A stretch of 64,000 bases of DNA from Dysidea avara (GCF_963678975.1 NC_089273.1:8866614-8930613), one strand, 5' to 3'. Counted from the first letter of the stretch, positions 31,388-43,535 are shown. Program-made: numbers and translations. The notes: a model not told the origin generated them from the letters alone.

Positions 31388-32106
31388 AATCTTTGGTGGG
31401 TCTGACCCTTTATGTCGTCTCTGTGGCACTAACAATGAAACTGTTGCTCACATTGTCTCTGGCTGTTCAACTTTGGTGGGAACATCACACAAGAAGCGTC
31501 ATGATGCAGTTGGACGCCGCCTGCATTGGTGTCTTTGTTCACAGTCTGGCTTCCCAGTTGGTAAAGAGTGGTGGAAGCATAATCCTAGATCTGTGAAAGA
31601 ATCTGAGGGTGTCAAACTATTGGGGGATTTTACTATTATGCTACTACCGACAGAACCATCCATGCTAATCGACCTGATCTAATTTTTTTTTTTTTTTTTT
31701 TTTTTTTTAGTGTTAAAAGAGGAAAAACGTGCTTACTTAGTAGATTTTTCATGTCCTTTTGACAATAATGTAACACGTAAAGAAGCTGAAAAAGTTGAAA
31801 AGTATCAAGATTTGTTACTGGAAATACAAAGACTGTGGCATGTCAGGGCTGAAATTATTCCTATTGTTATCGATACTCTTGGTGCTGTGAGTCCTAAGTT
31901 TGATGACTGGCTGAAATCACTACATATCAATTTATATCCTTGTACTCTACAGAAAAGTGTTTTGTTGGAAACTGCTGGTTTGTTGCGTCGAGCACTAAAT
32001 ATTAATCTTTAAACCTTTGATAGGTTTCAATGTTGTAATTATGTACCAGAATTATGTATTTGTTTTACTTCTGTGTGTATTGAAATAATAATAATAATAA
32101 TAATAA
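31388..32106 (+). pseudogene. R2-type retroposon endonuclease fragment with T26 insertion
   Basis: Zinc knuckle CRLCGTNNETVAHIVSGC, then KLLGDFTI; the continuation TTDRTIHANRPDLI lies in another frame, followed by 26 T's (31683-31708) and then KEEKRAYLVDFSCPFDNN in a third alignment. The PD...D/E-x-C/T-P pattern is the restriction-like endonuclease. It ends LLRRALNINL, then an (AAT)n tail at 32084. At least two frameshifts. Confidence 0.8.
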
Positions 32107-32256
32107 TTTTCCATAGACAACTTTTCATTTGCTGAGTACGTGTCCTATATATGCTTGCCGCAACGGAGTATTTTAAGACAACTCTGTGGCATCATTGGTG
32201 CACATAGCTCTGTGTGATCACTTTGGAGTTAAAACCTGTAGTACATGTGATAAGCT

Positions 32257-32362
32257 ATGGCTTCATACTCCACAAACTGTAATCATAGCGAAATGGAGTT
32301 GAAGAAAAATACGGAGAATCTAAAACGAACTTTGAAGGCGCGTATCTTAGTGATGGAATGGT
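32257..32362 (+). CDS. Possible truncated first exon
   Basis: ATG at 32257 opens MASYSTNCNHSEMELKKNTE and NLKRTLKARILVMEW before running into the T-rich tail of the minus-strand retroposon at 32363. Looks coding by composition but has no visible partner exon. Confidence 0.22.
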
Positions 32363-32705
32363 TGTTTTATTTATTTATTTTTAGAAAGTGTAAAAATGTA
32401 ATAACAACACACAAGTAGCTACAGTAAACAAACTTTAAATAAAATCAGTTCCTTAAACGTGACTCCACCCTAACTAGATCCATTGGAGGTGGAGTTCTGT
32501 CAAAGTGACCGGATGATGACCGAGCACCTCGGATACACGCAATAGCAGAACGCAGCAAAGAAAAGGAAAGACAGCAACGGAGCCAGTTTAGAGTAACCGA
32601 GTAATTATCCCCTCACTTATTGGACAAAAGAGAAGCCAGACGTTTGTAAAAGATGGTGACTTCATGAGCCAGACCTCCAGCAGCGGAAAAAACCAAGGGA
32701 GAGAA

Positions 32706-33345
32706 TGAGTTGTGTTCAACTTCTCGGATCCCAGTTATCGACTCAATTTCTTAAAACGCAATCTAAACAAATGTTCAAAACAAGTTAAAGAATCAGCTTA
32801 CTTAACAATGGTGAGACCACAACTAGAATATGCATCTGCTGTCTGGGATCCCTACCACGTTGGAGATATTTCAGAGTTAGAGAAAGTACAACAAAGAGCA
32901 GCGCGCTGGGTGTTGAATGACTATGGCAGATTCAGTTCAGTTTCTCTAATGTTGGATCAGCTGAAATGGCCTACATAACAAATTCGTCAGAAATTATCTA
33001 GGTTACAAATATTGCATAAGATACACTACCAACAGTTATCACTCCAAATTCCTCATTATTACTTACCAAAAACACAACCAACAAGACAATACCACCATCT
33101 TCACTATATTTTACCTACCTCATCCACCACGGCATACCAAAACAGCTATTTCTCAAGAACAATAAACGAGTGGAACATATATACTACCAACTGATACAAT
33201 TGAAATTGCAGATACTGATCTATTTACAGCTAGACTCCAATCATATTATTGTACCTAATGTATTTGTTTATGTGATTCCTGAGCACACCAGCAGGGCTGA
33301 CTGCTCAGTAAACAATAATAATAATAATAATAATAATAATCGAAT
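32706..33345 (+). pseudogene. CR1/L2-like retroposon 3' fragment, (AAT)n tail
   Basis: Encodes YRLNFLKRNLNKCSKQVKES, MVRPQLEYASAVWDPYH and VQQRAARWVLNDYGRFSSVS, then a TAA and QKLSRLQILHKI, ending near 33262; 3' UTR GCTGACTGCTCAGTAAAC and (AAT)9. Same family as the minus-strand fragment at 55255-55870. Inserted into the 32363-34901 retroposon. Confidence 0.78.
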
Positions 33346-33790
33346 ATGGATGCACAGTATGGGATCCGCATACTCATAAAGACATCGACAATTCAAAGAC
33401 GTGCAGCTAGATTTGTTTAAAATGGCTATTCGTGGCGTACAAGTGTATCTGGTCTTATAAATGATTTAGAATGGCAGAGTTTACAGTCAAGAAGATCCAC
33501 CTTAAAAGTGACAATGATGCACAAAATAATTCATAACTTAGTATCTATTCCCAGCCATTACCTCGTCCCAAGTAACTCAAATACACGACATCACAATTTC
33601 ACCTATCAACTACCCTACTCCAGAATAAACAACCATCTGTACTCATTTTTCCATCAACAATTCGACTTTGGAACAGCCTACATCATGAATTAGTTAATAA
33701 ATCTTCCTTACAACAGTTTAAGACTACACTACATAATCATGCACTGTAGTCTAATTGTATTTTAAGTAATTACACACCACAATTTTGTAT
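33346..33790 (+). pseudogene. CR1/L2-like retroposon 3' fragment, second
   Basis: GCTVWDPHTHKDI, STLKVTMMHKIIHNLVSIPS and a final IRLWNSLHHELVNKSSLQQF box are all present, in at least three frames. 5'-truncated, directly behind the (AAT)n tail of the preceding fragment. Confidence 0.65.
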
Positions 33791-33867
33791 TTTTGCACTC
33801 ACCATGCACTGCATCATTGTAATTTGTGTTGTGCATTAGCACTCTTTAGAAGTTCTGCACACTATTT

Positions 33868-34118
33868 AAGAATATTTATTATTTATTTATTATTTATTTA
33901 TTGTTAATCAGCAGGACCCTCCAGGGGTATAATGCTGATGTGCAATTACATGTGTACAATTTCCATTAGTTACTTAACTATATAAGTATGTACAATTACG
34001 ACAAGTTACTTAATTATATACATATGTACAATTACAATAATAAACTATAAAAATATATACAATTACGATAAGTTACTTAACTATATACATAGAAGGGGCT
34101 AATTTTTGCTTAAATTCT
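33868..34118 (-). mobile_element. Retroposon 3' UTR with TTTA tail (minus)
   Basis: The TATTTATT tail followed by GTTAATCAGCAGGACCC parallels the 3' end of the element at 51330 (GTTTAATTAGCAGAACCC). It includes about four copies of a TGTACAATTACGA/AGTTACTTAACTATATA tandem unit of about 45 bp. Confidence 0.55.
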
Positions 34119-34901
34119 TCAACACAGAATAATATTATTAATAATAACAATAATTATTATGTTGGCCATAAGCACGCCGTTTGATGTTCTCATGCTTTTT
34201 GTAGGCAGCAGACAATGATGAGCACTTATTTGAGTCAACATAAGGATTGAAAACTCTGACATCGACAAAGAATTTCTCTGATTGACCACCCCAAAAACCA
34301 TTCATCGCAACATCAATACGAGCGCTATGTTAAGTATTCGAAGTAGCGAGAGGGTACTCGTCTGAGATTTGAGACAGGTTGAAGTTCAGGCTCAACTATG
34401 ACTTGATAACAAACTTCAGTCAATAGAGAAGCTGAAAGAGCCCTGATATCATTGTGTCTCAAAGTAGGAAGTCCACCCTTTGGATATGACAGCACGTACT
34501 CAACGGAGAAGGAGGAACCACAAGCACAACGGGAAGGAGCCCTAAGAGGAGACCAACCGTAACGCAATGCAAGGGCATCTTGAAAGCCAGATTTGTGCAA
34601 GGCAAATCCGTACTCTTGCAGAGGAAGGGCAGTTAGCTAACTAGAGGCCCCCCTGAACTGAAACAAAGTCAATAGCAGACTGTAATGATGGCTCAAAATT
34701 CTCACGCAAAGACAAAGACAGAGCAGAATATTCTTCAGCCTTTGACTTGTGAATCAAAGATTTCCTGTTCAATTGGGAGGAAGAAACCTCAGCAAAGGAA
34801 AGAGATGGAGTACAAGTAAAGCCACAAAGGGGCTCACAAATGTTGCAGGAGGCAGCAAACTCACTTTCACAGATAGGGGATGGTTCGGGTAAGCCAAGCA
34901 C

Positions 34902-35150
34902 AGATGATATCCTTTTCCCACGACCATCTATTCATAATAAACGAGGGCACCAACTGATATTTTTACTACCTCCCACCAGAATTAACTCTTACCACTCCTT
35001 TTTTCCTTCAGCAATTCGACAATAGAACAATCTTCCGAATCTGTAATTAATTCATCAAGTGTAGAACATTTTAAATCCTTACTTAATTAGTTTTCTAACT
35101 ACAGTGTGCTCTTATACTCTATTTTGAGGTCTTGCACAGTAATGAAATAT
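34902..35150 (+). pseudogene. CR1/L2-like 3' fragment
   Basis: Encodes HQLIFLLPPTRINSYHSFFP, SAIRQ, a stop, NNLPN, matching the C-terminal FFP-x-IxxWNxLP box of these elements; ends near an ATAATATAATA tail. Confidence 0.5.
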
Positions 35151-36250
35151 AATAATATAATAGACCACCCCATCGAGCAGGAAGGCAGAAAAGCTTACGT
35201 ACTGAATCAGATGGAGGTGAGCGACCAGTGATTGTATATAGAATGAAAACCTGGCAGATGACGCTGTCAAGTGGTTGAAGACAGGCGGAAATGCCAGGGA
35301 CAGTACGACAATGAAATAGCCACCGACTAGAAAGTCCATGTGTGAAGGAACAACAGGCAGCATGTGGTTGAGCTTCAGCGATCTTATAGACAACAGTTTT
35401 ACGGTGGGGTCTAATCGACGGAACGGAACGGAATCGGGCTAAACCACTGAACCACTGAACGGAACACTATCTTAAATCAAGGTGCGCAGCTTACTATTGC
35501 TCTACAACTTCATTAGCGGTACCTCCAGGTGATCAAACTTATCACACAACCAGATCAAAATAACTTACGGATTGATTGTGAGTTTAGTTGCCATTAGTAA
35601 CGAAATATCAATTGTGGGATTAGTTGTCTCAGTTCCTGGAATGGATCTGTAAGAGCTTTTGTTGTTTCTGCTGATCAAATTGACGTGATCTTTACTACAA
35701 ATCAGTCTCAATTCGAATAATAAATGATGTATCCGAAAGAAACTGGTGACAGAAGGCCAATTCACTTGGAGATTTATAGTGCTGTGTGTAGAAGCCGTGT
35801 TTAAAAATATTTAGAGATGAATGAAAGACACAAGAGGCTATACAACATACATATTCTGTGATACACAGCAAAATTCGCCACAAATACGGTGGAAAAGTTT
35901 CCCGTAATTCCTCCCGTATTAACGAAGATACGTGGCAACTACGGAAAACGTCTGTAACCCCATGACGAGATTAGTAGTAATCCGTCGTGGGACCACTTTT
36001 CAAGACGTCCAGACGTAGTTACCCGTCATAATACATCGTATATACCTAGTTACGCCCCGTCATGGAAGTGCTGTCACGTAGCCCCGCACGTGATCCCGAA
36101 GGATACTCGAGGTACGAAAATCGGATATTCATTTAAATATAAAAAGATATGAAAAGTAATGAAATTCTGGTCTTCATATTCACTTCCGTCAGTTCTTTCA
36201 TACAGCCTTCACCGTCCTTGGGATTGCCTTCTCAATTTCTTTCAATTCTA
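35151..36250. other. No gene; short transposon end near 35405
   Basis: A CGACGGAACGGAACGGAAT element end at about 35405-35470 has an inverted relative at about 53190-53260. 35880-36110 is rich in CCGTAYTWACG-like words. No convincing ORF. Confidence 0.4.
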
Positions 36251-36269
36251 GTGTACATCGATTGAAAAT

Positions 36270-38100
36270 ATTAAAATGCAACAACTCTCAACATACCTCT
36301 TTTGCATTCATCACTTTCTGTGCTGGCATAAATCCTTTCATCTCAAAAATTCTAAACAGGATACATTACTATAGTCTGATAATCAAGAATTTTGTACGTA
36401 CCGTCACATTCTCTGCTCTAGTGCTATCATCTAATTTTGCTACTACCAGCAACTTTGGTGCCACTCTACACACCATGAAAACTGATGCAGATCTCTCTTA
36501 TACTTGTACTATAGTCTGCTTTTCCTTCTAAAATAGTCAGCATTCTTCCAAGAAATATTTTACTCTAAACACAAAGTTTTACTTATAAAATAATCATTCA
36601 ATACTGCTGTACATACCATCTCACTGATAGTAAATCTTCCTCTTCTACTAGCAGCACTCAAGTCCATTCTCTCTTGCATAGTAAGCATTTCTTCCGAGAA
36701 ATATTTCAATCTATAAACACACAAGTTTTACTTATCAAGTTTTACTTATAAAATAATCACCAAAAGTGCTGTACATCAGGTCTTGCTCTTCTACTTGTAC
36801 TCCAGTCTACTTTTCTTTCTTGCGTATAGTCAGTATTTCTTCTGAGAAAATTTTCACTCTAAATACAAAGATTTATAGGTACATTAATCATTAGTATTCA
36901 AGAACTCTGTACATACCATCACAGTGCTGGCAGGTCTTCCTATTCTACTTGTACTATAGTCTGCATTTCTTTCTTCAAAAGTAGTCAGCATTTCTTCTGA
37001 GAAATAGTTTACTCTAAATGCAAAGTTTTACAATCTTTAGTATTCAAGAATTCTGTACATACCATCACAGTGTTGGCCGGTCTTCCTATTCTACTTGTAC
37101 TATAGTCCGCTTATCTTTCTTCAAAAGTAGTCAGCATTTCTTCTGAGAAATAGTTCACTCTAAATGCAAAGATTTAAAATCATTAGTATTCAAGAATTCT
37201 GTACATACCATCACAGTGCTGACAGGTCTTCCTATTCTACTTATACTATAGTCCTCTTATCTTTCTTCAAAAGTAGTTAGCATTTCTTCTGAGAAATATT
37301 TCACTCTAAATACAAAGATTTATAAAAACAATAATCACTAGTATTCAAGAATTGTGTACATACCATCACAGTGCTGGCAGGTCTTCCTATTCTACTTGTA
37401 CTGTAGTCCGCTTATCTTCCTTCAAAAGCAGTCAGCGTTTCTTCTGAGAAATAAAATAGTTCACTCTAAAAACAGTGTTTCATACCTAAAATAATCATTC
37501 AAGAATGCTATACATGCCGTCCCACCACTGGCAGTTCTTTCTATTCTACTAGTACACTAGTCCGCTTTTATTTCTTTCAATATAGTCAGTATTCCTTTCA
37601 CTAAAGTTTTACACAATAATAATCATTCAAGAATGCTGTACATACCGTCCCACTGATATCAGGTCTTCCACTTCTACTAGAACTCTCGTTCACTTTTCTT
37701 TCTTCCAATATAGACAGCATTTCTTACAAGAAATATGTCACTCTAAATGCAACGTCTTACATATAAATAACCATTTAAAGTGCTGTACATACCATCCTGT
37801 TGACAGGTCTTCCTATTCCACTACTACTGCTTTTTTTCTTCTGGAATATCTTCCAAGAAATATTTTCAAGCAAGTACCATCTCACTGCTGGCTAATCTTT
37901 CTCTACCAGTATCGTACTCAGCTATTCTTCCTGTCCAATGTTGCCATCCAGCATTTCTCAAAACAATATTACACTCTAAATGCTTAGAACAATCATCTAA
38001 GAATGTACTACATATTGTCTGACTGGTGGCAAGTCCTTCTCTTCCACTAGTACTATAATTGGGTTCCCTTTCCATCAGCATTTCCAACAACTGTTAATTC
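36270..38100 (-). repeat. ~150-bp tandem array with exon/intron-like units
   Basis: About 12 units. On the minus strand each has a 97-nt block (e.g. 37063-37159, 37209-37305) preceded by TTTRYATTTAG and followed by GTATGTACAG; the 49-58 nt between blocks contains TACTAAT, a branch-point-like word. The blocks' consensus reads YFSEEMLTTFEERNADYSTS and RIGRPASTVM in one frame. However 97 is not a multiple of three, and many units have stops. Only 37866-38090 is open across two units. Could be a non-coding RNA, a dying exon array, or a satellite that captured splice sites. Confidence 0.75.
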
Positions 38101-38825
38101 TAGATACAGAGCATCTCTTAAACACTATTCGTTTTCACGTAAGAAACTTTTGAAGAATGGTGGGGCAGTATTTCAGTAAGTTTCTAATTAATGAGCGCTG
38201 GCAATCTGGAGAAGAGTTACAGCAGTAAGAGACTAAAAGTATGTTCTTTCCCTTCCACTACTGCGTTAACATATATCCTTCCACTGCTGTTATCGTCAGG
38301 ATTTCTCTTCACGAATCATTCCGTTCTGGACTCTTAAACAATGGCCTCGACAATGGCAGACGACTTACTAGTAGCAGATCTGGTACTCAACATCTGTTGC
38401 GAGTATCTGCCCATCCATAAAGCTTTACATATCAGCATACTTTACTTCTTGACGACCACCTTGTGTCTCCCATCCCGTCTCGCCGCATGTCCGCCTCGTG
38501 GCTGCACGATCACGTGCGTAACACATTATGAAAATTTCTATTTAGTGCCGCTGGGATAAAGGATGAAAAGTACGGTGCGGTACGGTGCTGTTGGGTGTAT
38601 TAAACCATCTTTTCAAGGCGGAATACAACAGTCGACAATCAGGTTTGTGTTTTAGTGAACACATGTCAGTGTTGTGGAAATCGTCGAAGTTTCGTTTGAA
38701 TAGATGAACTAGACGTGTAATTCGGGTTGTATTTACCAACTGGAAACCTGTATCATGTAGATTTGTCTTTTGTTTTGTAATTCCACGCAATGACGTTGTA
38801 GGTGTGGTATTCGCCTTGTAATTTA
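38101..38825. other. No firm gene
   Basis: Degenerate array units persist to about 38340 on the minus strand. A 72-codon plus ORF at 38341 (MASTMADDLLVADLVLNICC) has no recognised domain and no splice support. Confidence 0.35.
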
Positions 38826-40560
38826 AGCACTGGCGACCTGTTTCCAAGTCTTGTATGTATGTTAATTATGTGTTACTACACACTGTCGTTTTCCAGGTCT
38901 TGTATTATTATTATTATTATTAAAGCTTTACAGTGGCCTGCACTGAAGGTCTGTATGTGTGTCAATTGTGATTTGTTACCGCACACTGTCAACCTGCTTC
39001 CAGGTCTTGTATGTGTGTCAATTGTGATGTGTTACCACACACTGTCGACCTGCTTCCGGGTCTTGTATGTGTGTCAACTGTGATGTGTTACCACACACTG
39101 TCGACCTGCTTCCGGGTCTTGTATGTGTGTCAATTGTGATGTGTTACCACACACTGTCGACCTGCTTACGGGTCTTGTATGTGTGTCAACTGTGATGTGT
39201 TACCACCCACTGTCGACCTGCTTCCAGGTCTTGTATGTGTGTCAATTGTGATGTGTTACCACACACTGTCGACCTGCTTCCGGGTCTTGTATGTGTGTCA
39301 ATTGTGATGTGTTACCACACACTGTCGACCTGCTTCCGGGTCTTGTATGTGTGTCAATTGTGATGTGTTACCACACACTGTCGACCTGCTTCCGGGTCTT
39401 GTATGTGTGTCAACTGTGATGTGCTACCACACACTGTCGACCTGCTTCCGGGTCTTGTATGTGTGTCAACTGTGATGTGCTACCACACACTGTCGACCTG
39501 CTTCCGGGTCTTGTATGTGTGTCAACTGTGATGTGCTACCACACACTGTCGACCTGCTTCCGGGTCTTGTATGTGTGTCAACTGTGATGTGCTACCACAC
39601 ACTGTCGACCTGCTTCCGGGTCTTGTATGTGTGTCAACTGTGACGTGTTACCACACACTGTCGACCTGCTTCCGGGTCTTGTATGTGTGTCAACTGTGAC
39701 GTGTTACCACACACTGTCGACCTGTTTCCGGGTCTTGTATGTGTGTCAGTTGTGATGTGTTGCCACACACTGTCGACCTGCTTCCGGGTCTTGTATGTGT
39801 GTCAACTGTGATGTGTTACCACACACTGTCGACCTGTTTCCGGGTCTTGTATGTGTGTCAGTTGTGATGTGTTGCCACACACTGTCGGCCTGCTTCCGGG
39901 TCTTGTATGTGTGTCAACTGTGATGTGTTACCACACACTGTCGACCTGCTTCCAGGTCTTGTATGTGTGTCACTTGTGATGTGTTACCACACACTGTCGA
40001 CCTGCTTCCGGGTTTTGTATGTGTGTCAACTGTGATGTGTTACCATACACTGTCGACCTGCTTCCAGGTCTTGTATGTGTGTCAATTGTGATGTGTTACC
40101 ACACACTGTCGACCTGCTTCCAGGTCTTGTATGTGTGTCAATTGTGATGTGTTACCACACACTGTCGACCTGCTTCCGGGTCTTGTATGTGTGTCAACTG
40201 TGATGTGCTACCACACACTGTCGACCTGCTTCCAGGTCTTGTATGTGTGTCAATTGTGATGTGTTACCACACACTGTCGACCTGCTTCCGGGTCTTGTAT
40301 GTGTGTCAACTGTGATGTGTTACCGCACACTGTCGACCTGTTTCCGGGTCTTGTATGTGTGTCAGTTGTGATGTGTTGCCACACACTGTCGACCTGCTTC
40401 CAGGTCTTGTATGTGTGTCAATTGTGATGTGTTACCACACACTGTCGACCTGCTTCCGGGTCTTGTATGTGTGTCAACTGTGATGTGCTACCACACACTG
40501 TCAACCTGCTTCCAGGTCTTGTATGTGTGTCAATTGTGATGTGTTACCACATATGGTTGA
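38826..40560. repeat. 56-bp minisatellite, about 30 copies
   Basis: Unit GACCTGCTTCCGGGTCTTGT followed by ATGTGTGTCAAYTGTGATGT and GYTACCACACACTGTC. Variants CGG/CAG and TCAACT/TCAATT are shared in blocks, so local amplification continues. Period not divisible by three, so no protein. A (TTA)n-containing interruption lies at 38880-38935; the array decays after 40560. Confidence 0.97.
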
Positions 40561-41289
40561 CCTTTTCCCGGGTCTGGTATGTGTGTCTGTTGTTACCACA
40601 CTGTTGACCAGTTTCTGGGTCTTGTATGTGCATCATTGTGTGGTGTGACCACACTTTTGATATATTTCTGAGATTTGTAGGTGTATCATTCATGTTACAT
40701 TATACATACTTGCAATCTGATTCTGGGTCTTGTATGTGTATCATGTCTTCTCACAAAGATGACCTGTTTTGTGTCCCAATAACAGTGTTATTTGTATTTA
40801 CAGATTGCTAAAAAGCTGTAAAAGTATTGAAAGAAGAAAATGAAGATCAAAGGATTGAGATTTGTAACTTAGGTATAAACACCTTGGGAATGGCAGTGTG
40901 ACTGTTAAAGCTTTGGTGAAATTTCAGGATGTACTGATATCTTATTGTGCAGCAAGTATAGATTATGGACATTTTATGTGCAATTTTGTTTACAATGTAC
41001 AGCAAGTTATATTTCCAAGGCTCACATTATATGAGCAGCTGGATTAACCTGACTTATAATTGCTGGTATCCTCTACCTTTTTCTGTGATGAGCATGGTTG
41101 TTGTACCATGCATGCAATAATTGCAGGACAGTACTCATGATATTTATTACATGCACTACCACCAGTGGAACCAGACTTAGAAATAATGATGTTATTTTAT
41201 TATTACGTATTTTCGTGATGATTGTTCCTTGACAGGCAGTAGATCAAGTCATTGAGTACATAGGCAATAACCATAGGGAAGTAGCTATG
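40561..41289. other. Decayed minisatellite and unassigned sequence
   Basis: Degenerate 56-bp units to about 40760. A weak exon-like stretch at about 40815-40899 reads VKVLKEENEDQRIEICNLG; not strong enough to call. Confidence 0.35.
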
Positions 41290-41737
41290 CAATGGTGGAC
41301 CCAGGATGGGGCATTTGGGGCAAAAGCCCCCCTCATCCTTCGTCACCTTTAGGAGGAATCATACTTATGAGTAATACTCAACTTTGTCAGGGCTAAAACG
41401 ATATGCAGATTTTAGTAGAATTTATTACAAATTCACCTGAATCAAAGCAAACCGAAGTCAAACTAGCTGTGAAATTTCCCCCAGCACCTTCGTGCGTACT
41501 AAGCGCCTCTAACAAAAAATTATCATGTTTAGAGATTCATAGCCTTTTACACAGCTTTAAGACTCCACAACCATCTGCAAAAATTAATGTCAAAAATCAA
41601 CAGTGAGACACTACTAAGTGGTGATTATTTGCTACTTCATAAATGCAACAACTAACAAGATGATTTGGTTTTTCTCACCCACCTACAACTCAGCCTGTTT
41701 GTGTCCCTCCCCCTGCCAGCTCCTGGATCCGCCTCTA
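41290..41737. mobile_element. 448-bp MITE with perfect 5-bp TSD (CTATG)
   Basis: Relative of 9108-9589, with ends CAATGGTGGACCCAGGATGG and inverse of TAGAGGCGGATCCAGGAG. CTATG at 41285-41289 and 41738-41742. Confidence 0.88.
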
Positions 41738-41949
41738 CTATGGTATACCTTGTGCAGATACGAGTGCTGTGTCTCGGGAAACCTCCAGGGTAATTTTTGG
41801 CGCTGGGACTAGTAACTTGAGTATGCTTGACTAGAGTTGTGCAATCACTGGGGTGCAGTAACCAGTTTCTGTAACCCATCTAGAGCCATCCCTTCTGTTC
41901 GATCGTCATCCATCCGTCTCGTAAACCTCTCAGCTTGATGAACGTAAAA

Positions 41950-42175
41950 AATTATGACAGCATTACAACGGCCCGCAGAGACGAACTTGATTCTGTCTTA
42001 GTACGTCCTTGCCTATTTTCAGCTTGCGAAGACTTGTTCCGTCCTCTTCGTATTTAATCATAGCAGCATTACATTCACGTAATTCTTCATAGACGGACTG
42101 ATTTCCGTATTAGTACGTCCTTGCCCATTTGCAGCTTGCTAAGACGGTGCTACGTTCTCTCCGTATTTATCGTGA
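41950..42175. repeat. ~110-bp direct tandem duplication
   Basis: Two units sharing TTAGTACGTCCTTGCC and CAGCTTGCKAAGAC, with CGTATTTA near each end. No ORF. Confidence 0.7.
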
Positions 42176-42586
42176 TTTAAGCTGTGATAGTCATGATATC
42201 TAATTTTTATTGCAGTGGAATTTGGTATCAAGTTGAAAGAACCTTTCTGTTACTGTCACTATAGTATTTCAAACCAAAGATTTGTTTTGGAAGTCTTGGA
42301 CTACATAAAGTCCAGTAGCTACTCTTATCAAGACCAACAAAATTTCATAACCCTTAGGTTAATAGAGAGTATTAATGCTGTGTAATAGCATGTGATTTAT
42401 TCCTGCTCCCACCAGGATGGAAATTCCACTGACTAAATATTCGCAATGTCTCCCGTTACACCTTTGATGCAACTTCCACATGCACATGATCAGTGCTGGT
42501 CATAGTCTATTCCATTGATAATGTTGCTTTAGCTTCTCTCATTTTACATCTACAGGAGGAACTATTTTAAAGTCCAGATGCTTATA

Positions 42587-42674
42587 ATCAACTAGGCCTT
42601 CCATTCACTTGATCAGCAGAATAATTATCATGATAATTATTCTGCTGATCAAGTGAATGGAAGGCCCAGTTGAT
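42587..42674. repeat. 88-bp palindrome without spacer
   Basis: Perfect dyad centred between 42630 and 42631 with one mismatched pair (arms 44 bp, containing GGCCTTCCATTCACTTGATC). Confidence 0.97.
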
Positions 42675-43535
42675 CCTTTTTGCCAAGCCATTGATGCCCA
42701 TAAGGTTATGTTCATCAGCAAAATGGCCCTTACTGAAGTATGAGAAATTATACTGAAAAGTGGTGGTTGAATGCAGAGGAAATCCTGGATCCCGGCTACA
42801 TGATTCCTTATATATGTGCTGGCCTTGCTGACTGGATCAAGTCAATCAAAGCTTTCTACATCAAATTAAAGCCCTTCTTGTCCATAGTAGGATATTAAAA
42901 AAATAGAAACCTATACTCATAGGTGATTCTAAGGGGAACCCCTCTCCCACCCTGCTAAAAAATAAGTTTTGAAAAATCTTGGGAAACAGTTGCAGCAGAG
43001 ATTGGCATTGTTAGTTTCAGCATTTTCCATGTTTTTAGCAGCAATTTTAGGCTACTTTTAAGTCTTTAAATTGCAAAAATCCTACAGCACAACCCCCAGG
43101 CCCCTACTGAAATTCTACTTTAAAGTTTATACTACAGCATTCATGCTGTGCCGCCCTGTATGCCAGCTCTAGAAATGCCACTGCCTATACTCAACCATAG
43201 ATAATATGTACTACCTACATACAATGTTCATCTAAGTGCCTTGATGTATTATATTGTCCACATGATAATTATTAGTCCACTGTTTCTTTAGATCAATAGT
43301 ATTAAACCTGTGTAGCTAACTCAGTATAGTATATAGTCCATTGATAGCTATACCAGTATTATATGGACATTATCCCTGATAGTTATAGTTGCTCTATCAA
43401 AATAGTAGTACTTGCTTTTTAATGTATCTTGTGTTGTTCACTCAGAAAACAATGATTAATTTCATAATATAAAATAGTGAGAGAGTGCATCCAACACCCA
43501 CTGGGCGAAGTAAGTATCGACACTTTTTTCTATAG
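42675..43535. other. No gene seen
   Basis: AT-rich. A CAGTGGCATTTCTAG-type MITE end (inverse) is near 43184; its partner end is not clear. Confidence 0.35.

Larger units (their letters stand above)
32363..34901 (-). pseudogene. Retroposon C-terminal region split by later insertions
   Basis: Three minus-strand pieces of one protein. 34641-34901: LGLPEPSPICESEFAASCNI. 34119-34600: HKSGFQDALALRYGW, a CxC knuckle CACGSSFSVEYVLSYPKGG whose usual His and Cys are both Tyr here, NGFWGGQSEKFFVDVRVFNP and KKHENIKRRAYGQ. 32363-32705: SFSPLVFSAAGG, FYKRLASLLS, LSFSLLRSAIACIRGARSS. Between the last two (32706-34118) other retroposon fragments are inserted. Order and motifs match a retroelement family I remember from cnidarian and sponge predictions, with RT at 53262-54530 in the same family. 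Tail (TTTA)n. Multiple frame breaks. Confidence 0.62.

Noticed and set aside
36270-38100. A functional multi-exon coding gene from the ~150-bp array
   Set aside because: The 97-nt blocks change frame at each join, and many contain stops in the protein-like frame.
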